Of a stretch of 49,185 nucleotides of DNA, positions 21,101 through 31,754 are shown piece after piece. The DNA comes from Saccoglossus kowalevskii. Lineage: Eukaryota; Hemichordata; Enteropneusta; Harrimaniidae. How positions within the stretch are numbered: position 1 is the first letter of the stretch; each line of letters starts with the position of its first letter. The translations under genes were made by a program, and so were the position numbers. The stretch covers positions 22,932 through 72,116 of the forward strand of contig NW_003148273.1 of NCBI RefSeq assembly GCF_000003605.2. The letters are read 5' to 3'. Below the pieces are notes generated by a model. The model was not told the DNA's origin. It searched no databases and worked only from the letters and a program-made list of their open reading frames with translations.

Positions 21101-23214
21101 ACTGCTGTTTGAGACACCCCGAAACGTTCGTCTTTGATATCCAGTTTGGGACTAATTAGATTCCAGGCTAGTATCTCATTGAGTTCTGTATCACTTATAG
21201 CGTAAGAGAATAATGCTACCTTGTTGTCAATGGAGTTGATCCACACACAGGCAGTGAATTCAGTGAGTTCTGGTATCGGTGTAGTGATGGCTACATCAGA
21301 CTGTTTGTAGAAGTCCAAGAGTGCATTGTTTGCTGGAATATCCACAAATACGGAGAATTATTTATATCATTGTTGCAGTTCACTAGTATCCACATTTTCA
21401 TCTGCGTTTCAACATTGAATGTACATTTGGAAATCTCGTGAATGTATAATAAGAACCACATAATACTGAATAATAATCGTATTGTAGAAATTATGAACAG
21501 CATATCAGAAATGGGAATTGGGCAGGTACTTTGTATTTCACGAAGGAAAAGTAGGAAATTGTACAATGTCGATTGAAAATCGTATGTGATATGCATCTGA
21601 ACTAGTATATTATAGATTGGAAATCGCATAATGAAGATATGAAATCGCACAATGAAGATTGGATATCGCATAATGAAGACTGAAAATCACATAATGAAGA
21701 CAAGAATTCGCATGATGAAGATTGGATATCGCATAATGAAGATTGGATATCGCTTAATCAAGATAAAAAATAGCATTATGAAGATAAGGAATCGCATTAT
21801 GAAAATTAGAAATCGCGTAATGAAGATTGAATATCGCATAATGAAGACTGGAAATTACATAATGAAGACATGAAATCGCATATTGAAGATTGGATATCGC
21901 ATAATGAGATTGGATATCGCCTAATCAAGGTAAGAAATAGCATTATGAAGATAAGGAATCGCATTATGGAAATTAGAAATCCCATAATGAAAATTGGAAA
22001 CCGCATATTGGAGATAAGAAATCGCATAATGAAGATAAGAAATCGCATAATAAAGATTAGAAATCGCACAATGAAGATTGGAAAAGTAATTGCATAATAT
22101 GAAGTGGTAATCGGATTATGTAGATTGAAATTAGCATAATTAGAATGCACAAAAAAGAAGATTGGAAATCGTATGTAATGTACAAATACCGAGTATATTG
22201 GAAACCGCATAATGTGGATTAGAAATAGCAACAATTTCAAATGGACTTTAATAAACAAATAAACCAACTACTTACGGTTCCGTTTAGTCAACGATTTCTG
22301 AAATTAAAATGTGTGAGATCGAATGAATGATTTAGAATCACTATCATAATGATGCATGTGTTGGAGTGTGTTCAAAATTGCATGGCTATACTATGTGTGA
22401 ATTATAAAACAGGCTTGCTTAGTTTAAAACAAGTCTCCATGGAAACAATTTGTCACCTGCAAATGATTACGTGCATAGTAGAATGGTGTTTCAGGTAACG
22501 CCATAATGAAGTATGCGTCTGTATTGGGTCCATGCTTAGCCCACACCTGTGTCTGGTCTGAGTGAGTGCGTTCGTATATATTAAAGTATTTGCTCACATA
22601 CTGAACGCGTTGAACATAGAACAGCAATTACTGACTATGGAGCATCTATGGCTGGGGCAATTTGGTCAGCTTCGTTTTGATGTGGGTACTTGCAAGTGGA
22701 ATATTCAGTTGTTGAAATCGTTGTATGTAAAAGTTGGTTTACAGAGTAACGCTTGGACAATCAGTTGAAATAATAACATAACAAATTCAATTTCCGTATT
22801 TCTGCGTATTATTTTGGAAAAGTTTCTAGAAGTGATACCAAGAAACCTTTGAATAATTTGTCGGTGAAGTCCTTTTACATTGAAGAAAATTGGTACATTT
22901 TAACTTGTTTTCAGTATTCTAGGAAAAGACCGAAAATGTTGATTGCGATGAAAGCCTGTTAAGATGCAATATTAACTACGGATCTGTTGTATTTCCTGGT
23001 GTTGTAATAATGTTTATTATATCATGCATGCACTGTGTATGTATGTAAGTTTACTTCTGATAAATGTGTATAACTGTTTTTGTATTATTAAAGCTTGTCG
23101 CCTGTGCAATTTATTCTGAAAAAAAAATGGTATTACCTGGTCGTCAGTTCTAGTCGCCATCACATGGAAGACACACATGCACGAAGTGATGTAGAAAAGT
23201 AAATACGACTTCAT
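18181..23214 (-). CDS. Pentraxin-VWD secreted protein, gene 1 (probably damaged)
   Basis: Seven coding exons (high to low): 23214-23137 signal peptide; 22557-22457; microexon 22297-22276; 21332-20739 pentraxin; 20191-19947 and 19623-19334 VWD; 18190-18181 last codons and TGA. Every intron is GT-AG, and all phases except that of exon 3 match genes 2 and 3. The signal exon encodes a hydrophobic stretch (SYLLFYITSCMCVFHVMA). The pentraxin exon carries the family signature HLCFTWTS and LGQRQD; the VWD starts at CDPHFTTLDG. Damage: exon 3 is 101 nt against 99 and 102 in its paralogs, a 1-nt deletion that shifts frame; exon 7 has +2 and +1 insertions that scramble about 17 residues, deleting the LCGLLGNYN core before the frame is restored. 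Either a pseudogene or consensus errors near the assembly gap. If intact the product would be ~445 residues and secreted. Confidence 0.7.
19037..19380. repeat. 71-bp duplication flanking an assembly gap
   Basis: 19,037-19,107 and 19,310-19,380 are the same 71 nt with one mismatch (TTTCCC against TTTTCC). The copies abut the two edges of the 202-N run exactly, and both contain the 3' end of VWD exon 7 with its donor. This is the pattern of two contig ends that overlap but were scaffolded apart. The true sequence probably has a single copy and no gap. Confidence 0.8.
19108..19309. other. Assembly gap (202 N)
   Basis: Run of unknown bases inside the last intron of gene 1. Confidence 0.99.
21614..22104. 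repeat. 21-bp minisatellite in intron 4 of gene 1
   Basis: Degenerate tandem units around ATAATGAAGATTGGAAATCG plus C, about 20 or more copies with 19-22 nt spacing. Because the unit is 21 bp, the array keeps long frames open on both strands (repeats like MKIGYRI on +, FLIFIMR on -), which explains the open frames at 21,652-21,873 and 21,806-22,267. The same words occur only a few times in the equivalent introns of gene 2 (about 34,690-34,870) and gene 3 (about 46,540-46,730), so the array expanded in block A. Confidence 0.85.
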
Positions 23215-24161
23215 TCTAGAAACATAAACACCGATTTTAATGGTAACACAACGTTAATACAATTCACATTGCCAGTGAATGGATTGACACGGCAGAATAG
23301 ATAACTGGACGTTTCATGCAGTTGATTTTCACCTGCTAATCTTTCCATGAACAAGTAATAAAGGTGAAATCTCGTAGTTATGGCTTTATTATTACGTTCA
23401 TCATTAATTTGCATATATAGCGTTCAAAGGAGGTTTGGGCCGAACAATATAATTGAATAATTATAATCTGGCGTTGTAATTCATAACAATGCCTAACATA
23501 TTTTCATAAAATAATTGAACTTCAAAAACACGTACATATCCGGTTATTTGCGTTGTATATTTTCAGTTGTGTATTTCTAATACCAGTGTATAATTTCATC
23601 TAAATACCAGGATATGGTAATAACTGAATTGGTTATTGCCTGCGTTGCGATGCTTCTCAATCATGTTGTAACTATGGCGTTAAAATAAATCGAATAAATT
23701 CGTTTCATTGCATCACTTTAGCTTAGACATAGCAATAGCACTTTGCCACTAATTAACCTGATACTAGAAGTCAAATATTTCCACAAAATGTATAGAATTC
23801 ATAGTTCTGTCTTTAATGCTTCGTGCTTAATATTTGTAACAAGTAAAGAAATGCACATCTACAGAACATTGAGAGACACTGTTTTGACAAAACATTCCTT
23901 TTAGTGTGAACAAAAGTTAAAATATCGAGAGAACATCTCTATATCAAAAAAGCAAACCCAATGAACCGCGCATCGTTTGGTTATGAAAAAAGGGTTATTG
24001 TATAGAGTGGTTGTCTCCTTACCGAGACCTACACATATCCCCTGAACACTACACATATCTAGTGAATCTTCCCAATAAAAGTTTTGCTGACAGTACAGTT
24101 ATGCAATATCACAAATACGCATTTACACAGCTCAAACATAATGCAATTATGGTAGACTCAC

Positions 24162-24270
24162 CTTACTCTGTCGGTTGGATGCTTGGATGCTCTAGATTGA
24201 ACTCTGGATTCTAGACTGTCCAGATGACCGAATGATGTGTCTCCCTGGGGGTAATAAGTCCTATATATAG
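24162..24270 (-). promoter_or_regulatory. TATA promoter and non-coding exon 1, gene 1
   Basis: Minus strand: CTATATATAG at 24,270-24,261, then a segment ending in a strong donor AGTAAG|GTGAGT, exon end at 24,162. With a start ~30 nt past the TATA box, exon 1 would be ~75 nt. The following intron (~950 nt) runs to the acceptor TTTCTAG before the signal-peptide exon (23,215). The exon 1 word CATCCAACCGACAGAGTAAG recurs at block B with one change. No ATG-led frame continues into exon 2, so exon 1 is leader. Confidence 0.5.
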
Positions 24271-25080
24271 TGCGGTTGCAATTTTTACATATTCCTCTTC
24301 ACAGCCGTGTTTTCAAATTGCAGATCATTCAATCATGAATGTGTGACGAAATGCTTGATATCGAGGCAAATCATATGCATACGTAACATTAATAATGTAT
24401 ATGGGGTAAGTACAGGTTGACGTGGGAATTGTTTATAAACTATCTTTGTTAATTATAAATATATATTATCATATCACAACTAGCCATTAAAATATACTGC
24501 CGAATCAATAATTTAAACACTTGAGCATGAACAAATATAATTAATGTGAGGTTTGAACTTTAAACTTTGAATATATTATGTATTATATATGTATTGTTGG
24601 TAGTTTTTGGCGCTTGGTATTTGTTAAATGTCGACTAGTACTGGCAAAATAACCATCGTTAAAGGACTCTCCACCATGTTTGTACTGGTTTAATATAGTG
24701 AAATTCACGTATTCTTGCGTTTTATTTTACTCGCCAGATTTTGAGCGAGTAAAATTGTGCAACGACAGTTTCGGCTGCTGCTATTGTACCATAAGTACGA
24801 CGAGAAGCAAAAACGGACGGGCTGGTATTTAGAATTCGAAAGATTATGACGTACATCCAAAAATTGACTTCTCAAATAACGTTACATAATTGCTTCAAAA
24901 CACCCAACCTAAAATTAGCATCCCGACCCGCAATAAATGTTGCCAGGAAACCTTCTTTCTGCCCCCTGTTCTAAATGCGCATTCCAAATCTCTACATATT
25001 ATGCATATAGCAAATCATGTTAATCTCCATTTGTTATCCATTTAGTATCCATTCTCACAAATAATGAAACGATGATGTGG

Positions 25081-25620
25081 ACACTTTTAATTCCCTACTA
25101 AGTGTACACTCACGACAGTCGCACCCACAACTGTCTGAGGATGGGAAGATAGGTCTGGGTGGGGTTAACAGTTTATCCCACGCATAATTTGATAACTGTC
25201 ATTTGAAAACATCCAACGGAAATTTGAATCGAAGCATATATGAAAAGCAAAATTTTACTCCTCAACAACATAGCTGCTGTCTGTATATGACTTGGTTTGC
25301 GTTGACAATCGCATTCACTTATAACTGCTGGAACAATTTTTGGTTCCGTTTTTGTTGGCAGTTATACCACTCTTAACCTTGTACCAATTGTGTCTAACCA
25401 AGGTGTTTATTTCAGCATTGACGTTGAACATATTCATTCTTTGTCAGCATTTAAAAATAATGTACCCTTTCTTATTTTGTCTTCTATATTCTTTTTATTC
25501 ATATAATATTACATTACTTCAAATTATTTTTACATGTCAAAAAGATAAGAAAAAAGAAAATTAACAGCACTAAAATGTAGTAATAAAAGAAAAGAGAAGA
25601 GGAAATGGGGGATGTTAGTG
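25081..25620. other. Unique spacer, no gene seen
   Basis: Sequence past the right breakpoint of block A. A 74-codon plus-strand frame (25,340-25,564) is hydrophobic but T-rich and has no domain character. Confidence 0.35.
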
Positions 25621-25624
25621 CGTG

Positions 25625-25765
25625 TGCGGATGGGGGGGGGGTAGATTCATTCCTATTTTTTATAAATTCTTGGATGGCATTAATTTACAATGAATGTGGA
25701 GGAAGGGGGGGGGTAGATTCATTCCTATTCTTTTATAAATTGTTGGATGCCATTAAAAATTACCT
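25625..25765. repeat. Direct repeat with G8 runs
   Basis: Two copies of about 60 bp, each with a G8 tract followed by TAGATTCATTCCTATT and TTGGATG(G/C)CATTAA, spaced by ~20 bp. This lies at the 3' end of the L1/Tx1-like remnant. Confidence 0.6.
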
Positions 25766-25769
25766 TACA

Positions 25770-28420
25770 AATCTCCTTCAATCACTTGCAGTTCTTTGCG
25801 CCATTTGTTTTCAAACTTTTTTCAGTTAAAACATTTTCTTTTAATGTCACTTTGGTTTCTGATTTTACTCATATGATAAACTACTGTTGGGCTATAACCA
25901 GTGAACCTGCTACAGGGATATTTTCCAAATTGTTCATTGTAATACCTATTTTCTTTAAAATATAGTTTTCATTTGTCAAATATTTATTCCATTGTTTCAA
26001 CTCAACAATAGTCTTTTTTGAATAATTGAACCCACAACCTTACAATTGAACCTCTGATAGCATTATCAAATAATATTTGTTTTTTATTATCGCATTGGGC
26101 TAATACCATCTCATCTAAATTTTCATCTATTTTTTCTTCCGAATTCTGTAATTCAAGAATTAGTTCATTTTCCCTATTTCGTCCTTTTTATGTTTTTTTT
26201 TTGTTGAAAATTCAAATGTCGCTTCTCTAATTTTAAAAACTCGAACAAAGCTTGATCATCCATATGTTTATTTTCATCCACTACACTAGAGATCAGTATA
26301 TTAATCATTTTTGAATACAAACTATCGCTTAATAAGTCACAATTAAACTCCCACAAATCAGGTCATCTAACCTCCCCGTCTAGAAACGGCTGTTGCATAA
26401 TACCCGCTGTGCTCGGACTGCGCAGAGTATGGCTTTCCGCGAAGCATAATCTCTTGGGAGCAGAACATTTTATTGAAACGATCGATTCATTGTTCCCTTC
26501 ATATTCTAGTTTTTACAACCGAAAAAAACCCATATATGTTGATACTATATATGGATTTAGAAGCTGAATACAATTATTTAGCTGGCAAGTCTTTTCATAG
26601 TGACATATCGACATTATTATTCGTGAATATCGCACTTAAATTTGAGGTACTCTTCTAACAACCTTGACCGGTTGGCCCCTTCTATTCGTCATGTGTTTTA
26701 GAAGGATCAGTGTTTTTTTTGTTTATTGGTTAGCTTAAACATAGTTGTAGTTGGTGGATCGGTTCATTGTGCTTGTTTCCGTTCAAAATAAAGATGGCCT
26801 CTCGCCGATTCATTTGCCTTTCGAATTTTCGTCATTTTTTTTGTTTCCAAGCATATATTTTGAATGTAGTTTACAATGGCAAGAATAAAATCCTGCAGTA
26901 TCAATTCTTTAGCACTGCCAGAAATTGAGTAGGCAGACTTTTTTGCTTCAATGAGAATTTATTTACGGGCGCCATTTTGTTTTTGATTGACTAACTTACT
27001 CGACGCGGTGTCAGCGGGTTGCCCTCTTTTATAGTAAGAAAACAGCATTCAACCATAATATTATTTTCATGTACATTTACCTTTTGGTGATGTGGTTAGT
27101 TTTTCTCTCGGATGTTCGTATTTTGATGAATTACGGTAATATGTTCTATTCTGTTTGCAGTTTAGCTTCATGGCTAATTGTCCAAGGTGTGAACGGTTTA
27201 TTTACGCGCAACCAGCCCTGGGACAATATACTGCGAAGCGTTTCCATACCTAAGATAGAGGGATTGTGGTACAAGGCATGATGTCAATCTTCCTAATATT
27301 TCTTATTACAGATGGCCTATCACATCTTTTATCCATTACTGGATCAAGAGGGATATTTAGATCACCTCTAACTACCAAATTACAGTTTGGAAAGTTAATT
27401 AAATTATTAATTAATTAAACCTTTTACAGTTGCCAAGAATTCCATTTGTTCTTTTTTTCCTTCTTGGGTACATATACATTTGCTATGACTAAAACAAGAT
27501 CATTAATTTCTACTTCAACACAAATATACCTCCCATCCTTTTCCAGCACCTTGTTTCTGAAAGTAACATTTAAAGAAGCACACGTGATGAAAATCGGCGG
27601 CAGCTATAGTCGACGTAGCTTCATCACGCGCCTAAATGTTACACAAACTACCTTGTCTGGTGGGCAGGTTCTATACATAAAAAACTGAACAAAAAAGAAA
27701 CAATGGTACCAAATAAAAAGTGAAAGAAATACATGTCACAAGTCAAGCATACCTGGCTTTAGAAATGTTAGTTAAAGGTGTTTACAATTACAGTAAATCA
27801 CAAGCCATTAAAGAAAACTGACTCTTGTGGCTACCAGTTTGTGGCAGCACATATACAATCTCGTTTATATACAATAAGCCGTTCGTAAACCTAACTCGCT
27901 TACCATCCTTGTATGCAGAATCCCTAATCAGATGAAGCTTCTTTTTAGTTTTGTAGTCGATTGGGCATAAATCCGTCATAATACACACAGTAGAATATGT
28001 GAAAGCCACCCCCGACTCGAAGCGGGAATTTTTCAATGATTAGGCTTAGCTTCAACTCCTAATTCACGAGTTGGCCTGGCCGTAACACAGTGTGCGTTAT
28101 CAATAAGAATGTCAATTTGAGTTTATCTTCAATCAAAATTTGAACAATAAAAAAACAGTCTTCACCTTTTGTTTCAGAATGTCCCCAAAAACGTAAATTA
28201 AAACCATGCGAATATCTCTCTAACTTGACTGTAGTTGATTCCAATCATTCTCATTCTTTGTAGTTTTGTTTGGTGTTTTATCTATTTCATATTTTTGCAT
28301 TAATCCGTGTTCCATTGTCTTCGTTGTCATTGGTGACGTAATCCAAAGATTTATCGTAGACGGCACATTGCGATTTAATACCGACCATTCATTCAAAAAA
28401 AACCTTATGTTTTTCATTCA
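25770..28420 (-). mobile_element. Decayed L1/Tx1-like LINE (ORF1 and ORF2 pieces)
   Basis: Minus-strand fragments in the right order for an L1/Tx1-type element. ORF1: an RRM-like piece (NLRFWGHSETKGEDCFFIVQ, about 28,130-28,230) and the C-terminal-domain piece (IRDSAYKDGKRVRFTNGLLY, about 27,850-27,930). ORF2 endonuclease: DGRYICVEVEI...VLVIANVYVPKK (about 27,450-27,550) and NLVVRGDLNIPLDPVMDKRC (about 27,320-27,385). Linker before the reverse transcriptase: WEFNCDLLSDSLYSK (about 26,310-26,356) and ENELILELQNSEEKIDE (about 26,115-26,180). Frames are interrupted many times, the reverse transcriptase is lacking, and extra sequence lies at about 26,380-27,060. A dead copy. Assignment rests on recognition of family motifs, not on a search. 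Confidence 0.65.
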
Positions 28421-29084
28421 CAATAGGCGAAACACGTGCTGATGCATCTTCGACTTTTTGCTCTAGCGTCTGTAGACATTATTTAATTACCGATGTGAAG
28501 GTTGAAATTGAAAACTTCCCGCTTGCTGAGTCACCGCCATCTTGAAAGTAGTGAGAAGCCTCATTCCGTATTTTTCTTTCTGGCCTCCGCTGCGACTACT
28601 CGAAGCCAAAATTATGAAAAACACACAGAAAATATAGATGAAACTGTACCATTACTGGTAGACAGAATATAGAGATCTTTATACACTACTTTATATGAAA
28701 TAGTTCACGGAGACGATGTGACACGCTGCTCACTCCACCATGTCAACTTTGCACTCCTTTTTTGTTCTAAGCAGTCTTCGTTTACTAGCCTTTGTTTTTA
28801 AACAATACCCATTTATTTGAATAGAACTGTTTCATTGTCTGTATTCTAGTTTGTTCCCACATCCAAAATTGCCCTTAGGTCGCAAAAAAGCTAGGCATGA
28901 ACGAAGATCTCATAGTTATTGTGGTGTCACTGCTGATCACGTTAATTGAAGACCAGGTTAAAGATACAACGAAAATTGGCATTCGGGCTTTAGTGTTGAA
29001 CAATTAATAATGTGATCGATTTTTAGTATTCCCAAATTATAGATTTAAAATTATGATTATTGTTAATCAGTTAGCATGAATTTG
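28421..29084. other. Spacer, no gene seen
   Basis: No credible open frame; could contain the LINE's 5' UTR. Confidence 0.35.
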
Positions 29085-29670
29085 TTGCATGAGGTTATCA
29101 TTTCATTTTAATACGATTGTTTAAATATATGCCAGCATTGATATAGCAGCAAATACAACTATGTAATTTTGATACAGGCAGGACAGTTAACATCGAATGT
29201 TGACATAACAGTACAAGAGAGCAGTGGATTGTTTGTTTGTTTGCATCTAAAACTGTAATAGCACTATGCCCCAACATAATAACAAGTTTGTAAGAAGAAA
29301 TTAAGACTAAGGTACTATTGCTGCATGCATCACCTAATGGAGCTTGCATACGAATAAGGATACCAGTAATACCATTGCTTTAGCTGCATCAGTTGTACAC
29401 GACAATTGTTCACAGACGATGCCAGCCAAGACTTAACGAATAGGTACAGTGTTGTTGTTTGGAGGAGTACAGAAAATTGCGATGAGACTTGCGATGGTCT
29501 TGATCCCAACCAATGATGGACTAGATGTTGACAAACTAGTAAAATCCCGGAAAACAGCCTTAGAGAGCAAATACAATGATAACCAAAAATGGTCTACAAT
29601 ATTAATTGTCCAGCCTCAATTTGGTCGGAAATCCTTCGACTTTTTGTGTCAGAATACCTAATTAAATGTG
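29085..29670. repeat. Unidentified ~550-bp element, copy 1 (inverted to copy 2)
   Basis: The reverse complement is similar throughout to 39,545-40,106: for example TTTGTCAACATCTA, CTCCAAAC(A/C)ACAACACTGTACC (with G in copy 2), AACTGATGCAGCTAAA and GATGTTAACT(G/A)TCCTGCCTGTAT. A short peptide, LDVDKLxKxRKTxLESK, is kept between the copies when read on + here and - there, so it may be a degraded coding region of a transposon or gene. I could not identify it. Confidence 0.55.
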
Positions 29671-29724
29671 TCACGATATAACGCCACTTCAAGAGATTTT
29701 GTCCCATTTCCTAAAAAATTGCTG

Positions 29725-29863
29725 GTTACCTAAAAGCGCGATTATCGTCGCGCAGCGCGTGTTCAAATTTCATGTAAACAACCAATGTATTTTACATGTG
29801 TTGTATATGTCGCTATGAGTCCCATATCGAACAGGACGCGGCGCGACGACTGCCACCCTTTAA
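29725..29863 (+). mobile_element. tRNA-derived SINE, copy 2
   Basis: Second copy of the repeat at 7942-8086, about 85-90% identical by eye, with B-box-like GTTCAAATTTC (29,761-29,771). The left end is less well kept, so the A box is poor. It sits just outside the left edge of block B. Confidence 0.55.
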
Positions 29864-30865
29864 CTACTGAGCTCGTGAAAAGAACCATCTTATTTTTGGT
29901 TATTAAATACAAGCTTTTACAAGCTGTACATCTGCCAGTATTCTGTTACAAACATCACCAAATTTGTGAATACTATTCTTATTATTACTACCTATCAACC
30001 TCGGTATACTGATGGTAAACCAATAACATGGATTACTTAATTTACGTTCATATGACAAACCGTATTAACACTGGAGGTCCTGGCAGGATAAATATTGGCG
30101 ACATAACGACATGCCATGGCATTGAGTATAATCAGCAGCTCTTCGACTGCATTGTTGTTCTTAATTTCTATGACAAAGAAACTGATTTATAATTACGGAT
30201 ATTGTCAATCAATCATAACTGTTTATATAGCTCTGAAGACACTGTTACTGTTACATTTTTTTCTTTCATGATGTGCTGCTATTACAAAAAGTCAAATAAA
30301 TGTAATGTGTCATTAAAATATTATTCGTTTCATTGTTTTCACCTCCTATATCTGACCAATTCAAAGGCAATTTGCATATTATCTTCATCATTTGTTTTTT
30401 TCTATTTTTTCAATGAAGGTGGTGTTTTTGACAGCTTTTACCATGTTCTAGAACATTCTGACCCCAAACTCAGTTGGCGATTAGAACGTCATTGCCTTCA
30501 TACATCCATATACGTCATTTTGACGTCACAGTAGCGCATGTAGACGGGGATTTACATATTAATTATGTATTGGTTGAAACATTTTACTACATTCTAGTTG
30601 ACTGACCACTACACACCAACACTCAGTTACCGACAACCATATGTTACACACGCACCCATCTGTTGTGGTAAATTTTAGAATTAAAGCTTTTCTAATGTAC
30701 ATCGTGTGACTTGCACAACAATAAATGGGAGAATCACTATTAACATACAAATCGTGCAATTTGTTCAACTTTGCTTAAATGAATTTTAATACACTACCAT
30801 GCCTCGTGAATATGTCACATGGAATATTATTAATATCCTTTGATATTTCACAGGTTGTACATGCT

Positions 30866-30925
30866 AACCTTTTTACCACCAGTCCTCTCTTTTCATCACC
30901 AATTCACAAAATAACGTTCCTTTCG
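30866..30925. repeat. Fragment of the TTTTCACCACCA-ended element
   Basis: CTTTTTACCACCAGTCCTCT continuing into TTTTCATCACCAATTCACAA matches the reverse complement of 2395-2440. One end only. Confidence 0.45.
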
Positions 30926-31430
30926 AAGATTTGAACACAAATTGCCAATCTTGTTGACTAAATTTTCTCTGTTGGCGACTGTGGGATATTGATTGTTACA
31001 CTAGCAACCGTTTTGCAAGGTCTTACACCTCAAAATATTCTGTGATTGCTAAGTCAAATCTTTGTGCGCATGAATGACCCCAAAGTTCTACATTGTCAGC
31101 TACAATTTCCCAACAGGAATTGCGAGATCATCGTCATACGAATGAGACTAAGGACACAAAAACGGCTTGGAAAACATTGATTATTCCTGCACCGCTAAAC
31201 TAATGTATTATGCTTAGTATTCACTCCCAACTGCAGAGGTATTTAGAGATAATATTAGTTGTCAACACTAACAACGAACAGTTCAAATCAGCCACAGATT
31301 TGTTTAGCATATGCAGCAACCAAGAACAGATTCATATAGTGTGATATTTTATTCAGTGGTTTAGGTGCCGATTGTTTGAAGTGTTTTTACAAATGACTCA
31401 ACTACACATAGTCACATTTTATACCATATT

Positions 31431-31436
31431 TTTAAT
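31431..31436 (-). terminator. Conserved ATTAAA polyadenylation signal, gene 2
   Basis: Same conserved context as in gene 1, 319 nt past the stop codon. Confidence 0.45.
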
Positions 31437-31754
31437 TACACCAGAAACACTGAAACATAGATAATTAATCCCCTTCACCAAAACAACAAAGGATTCTAGG
31501 CGCCAATAACCGCAGAGATATCGTTGATAGCGTGAGTGTTTCGTTTACGGATTGTGTCAACTGTTCCACTAATGTAACGAAAGTATTTGGAAAATCATTA
31601 GGTAATGCCTATAAAAAGGATATTTCGAAATAGTTAAGTAATATTTGTTAAGCAATGCACGTATATCCTCTAATAACCTCTAAAGAAAATTGATAAATTC
31701 ATAAGTACTCAATAGACTTGTAAACCATATTGGCTTCATCGCTTGATACCTCGA

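Larger units (their letters stand above)
15049..25080. repeat. Segmental duplicate block A (pentraxin-VWD gene 1)
   Basis: Collinear with blocks B and C. The left edge is where similarity to block C begins (ATGTTCATATGACA at about 15,049 and 40,230). The right edge is where similarity to block B stops, just after ATGAAACGATGATGTGG (25,063-25,080 and 37,900-37,917). Shared landmarks include GATCTGCTGCTAT...CATCAAG...TATCTGAC in the left part, the gene exons in the middle, and the first exon with its TATA box on the right. Divergence outside exons is clearly higher than in exons. Block A also contains a relic exon 3 and the assembly gap. Confidence 0.8.

Noticed and set aside
21652-22267. Plus and minus frames of 73-153 codons with repeated MKI or IFIMRF words
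   Set aside because: Products of the 21-bp intronic minisatellite, open on both strands because the unit is a multiple of three.
30202-30534. 110-codon plus-strand frame in block B
   Set aside because: The equivalent positions in blocks A and C are not open, so it is not conserved coding sequence.
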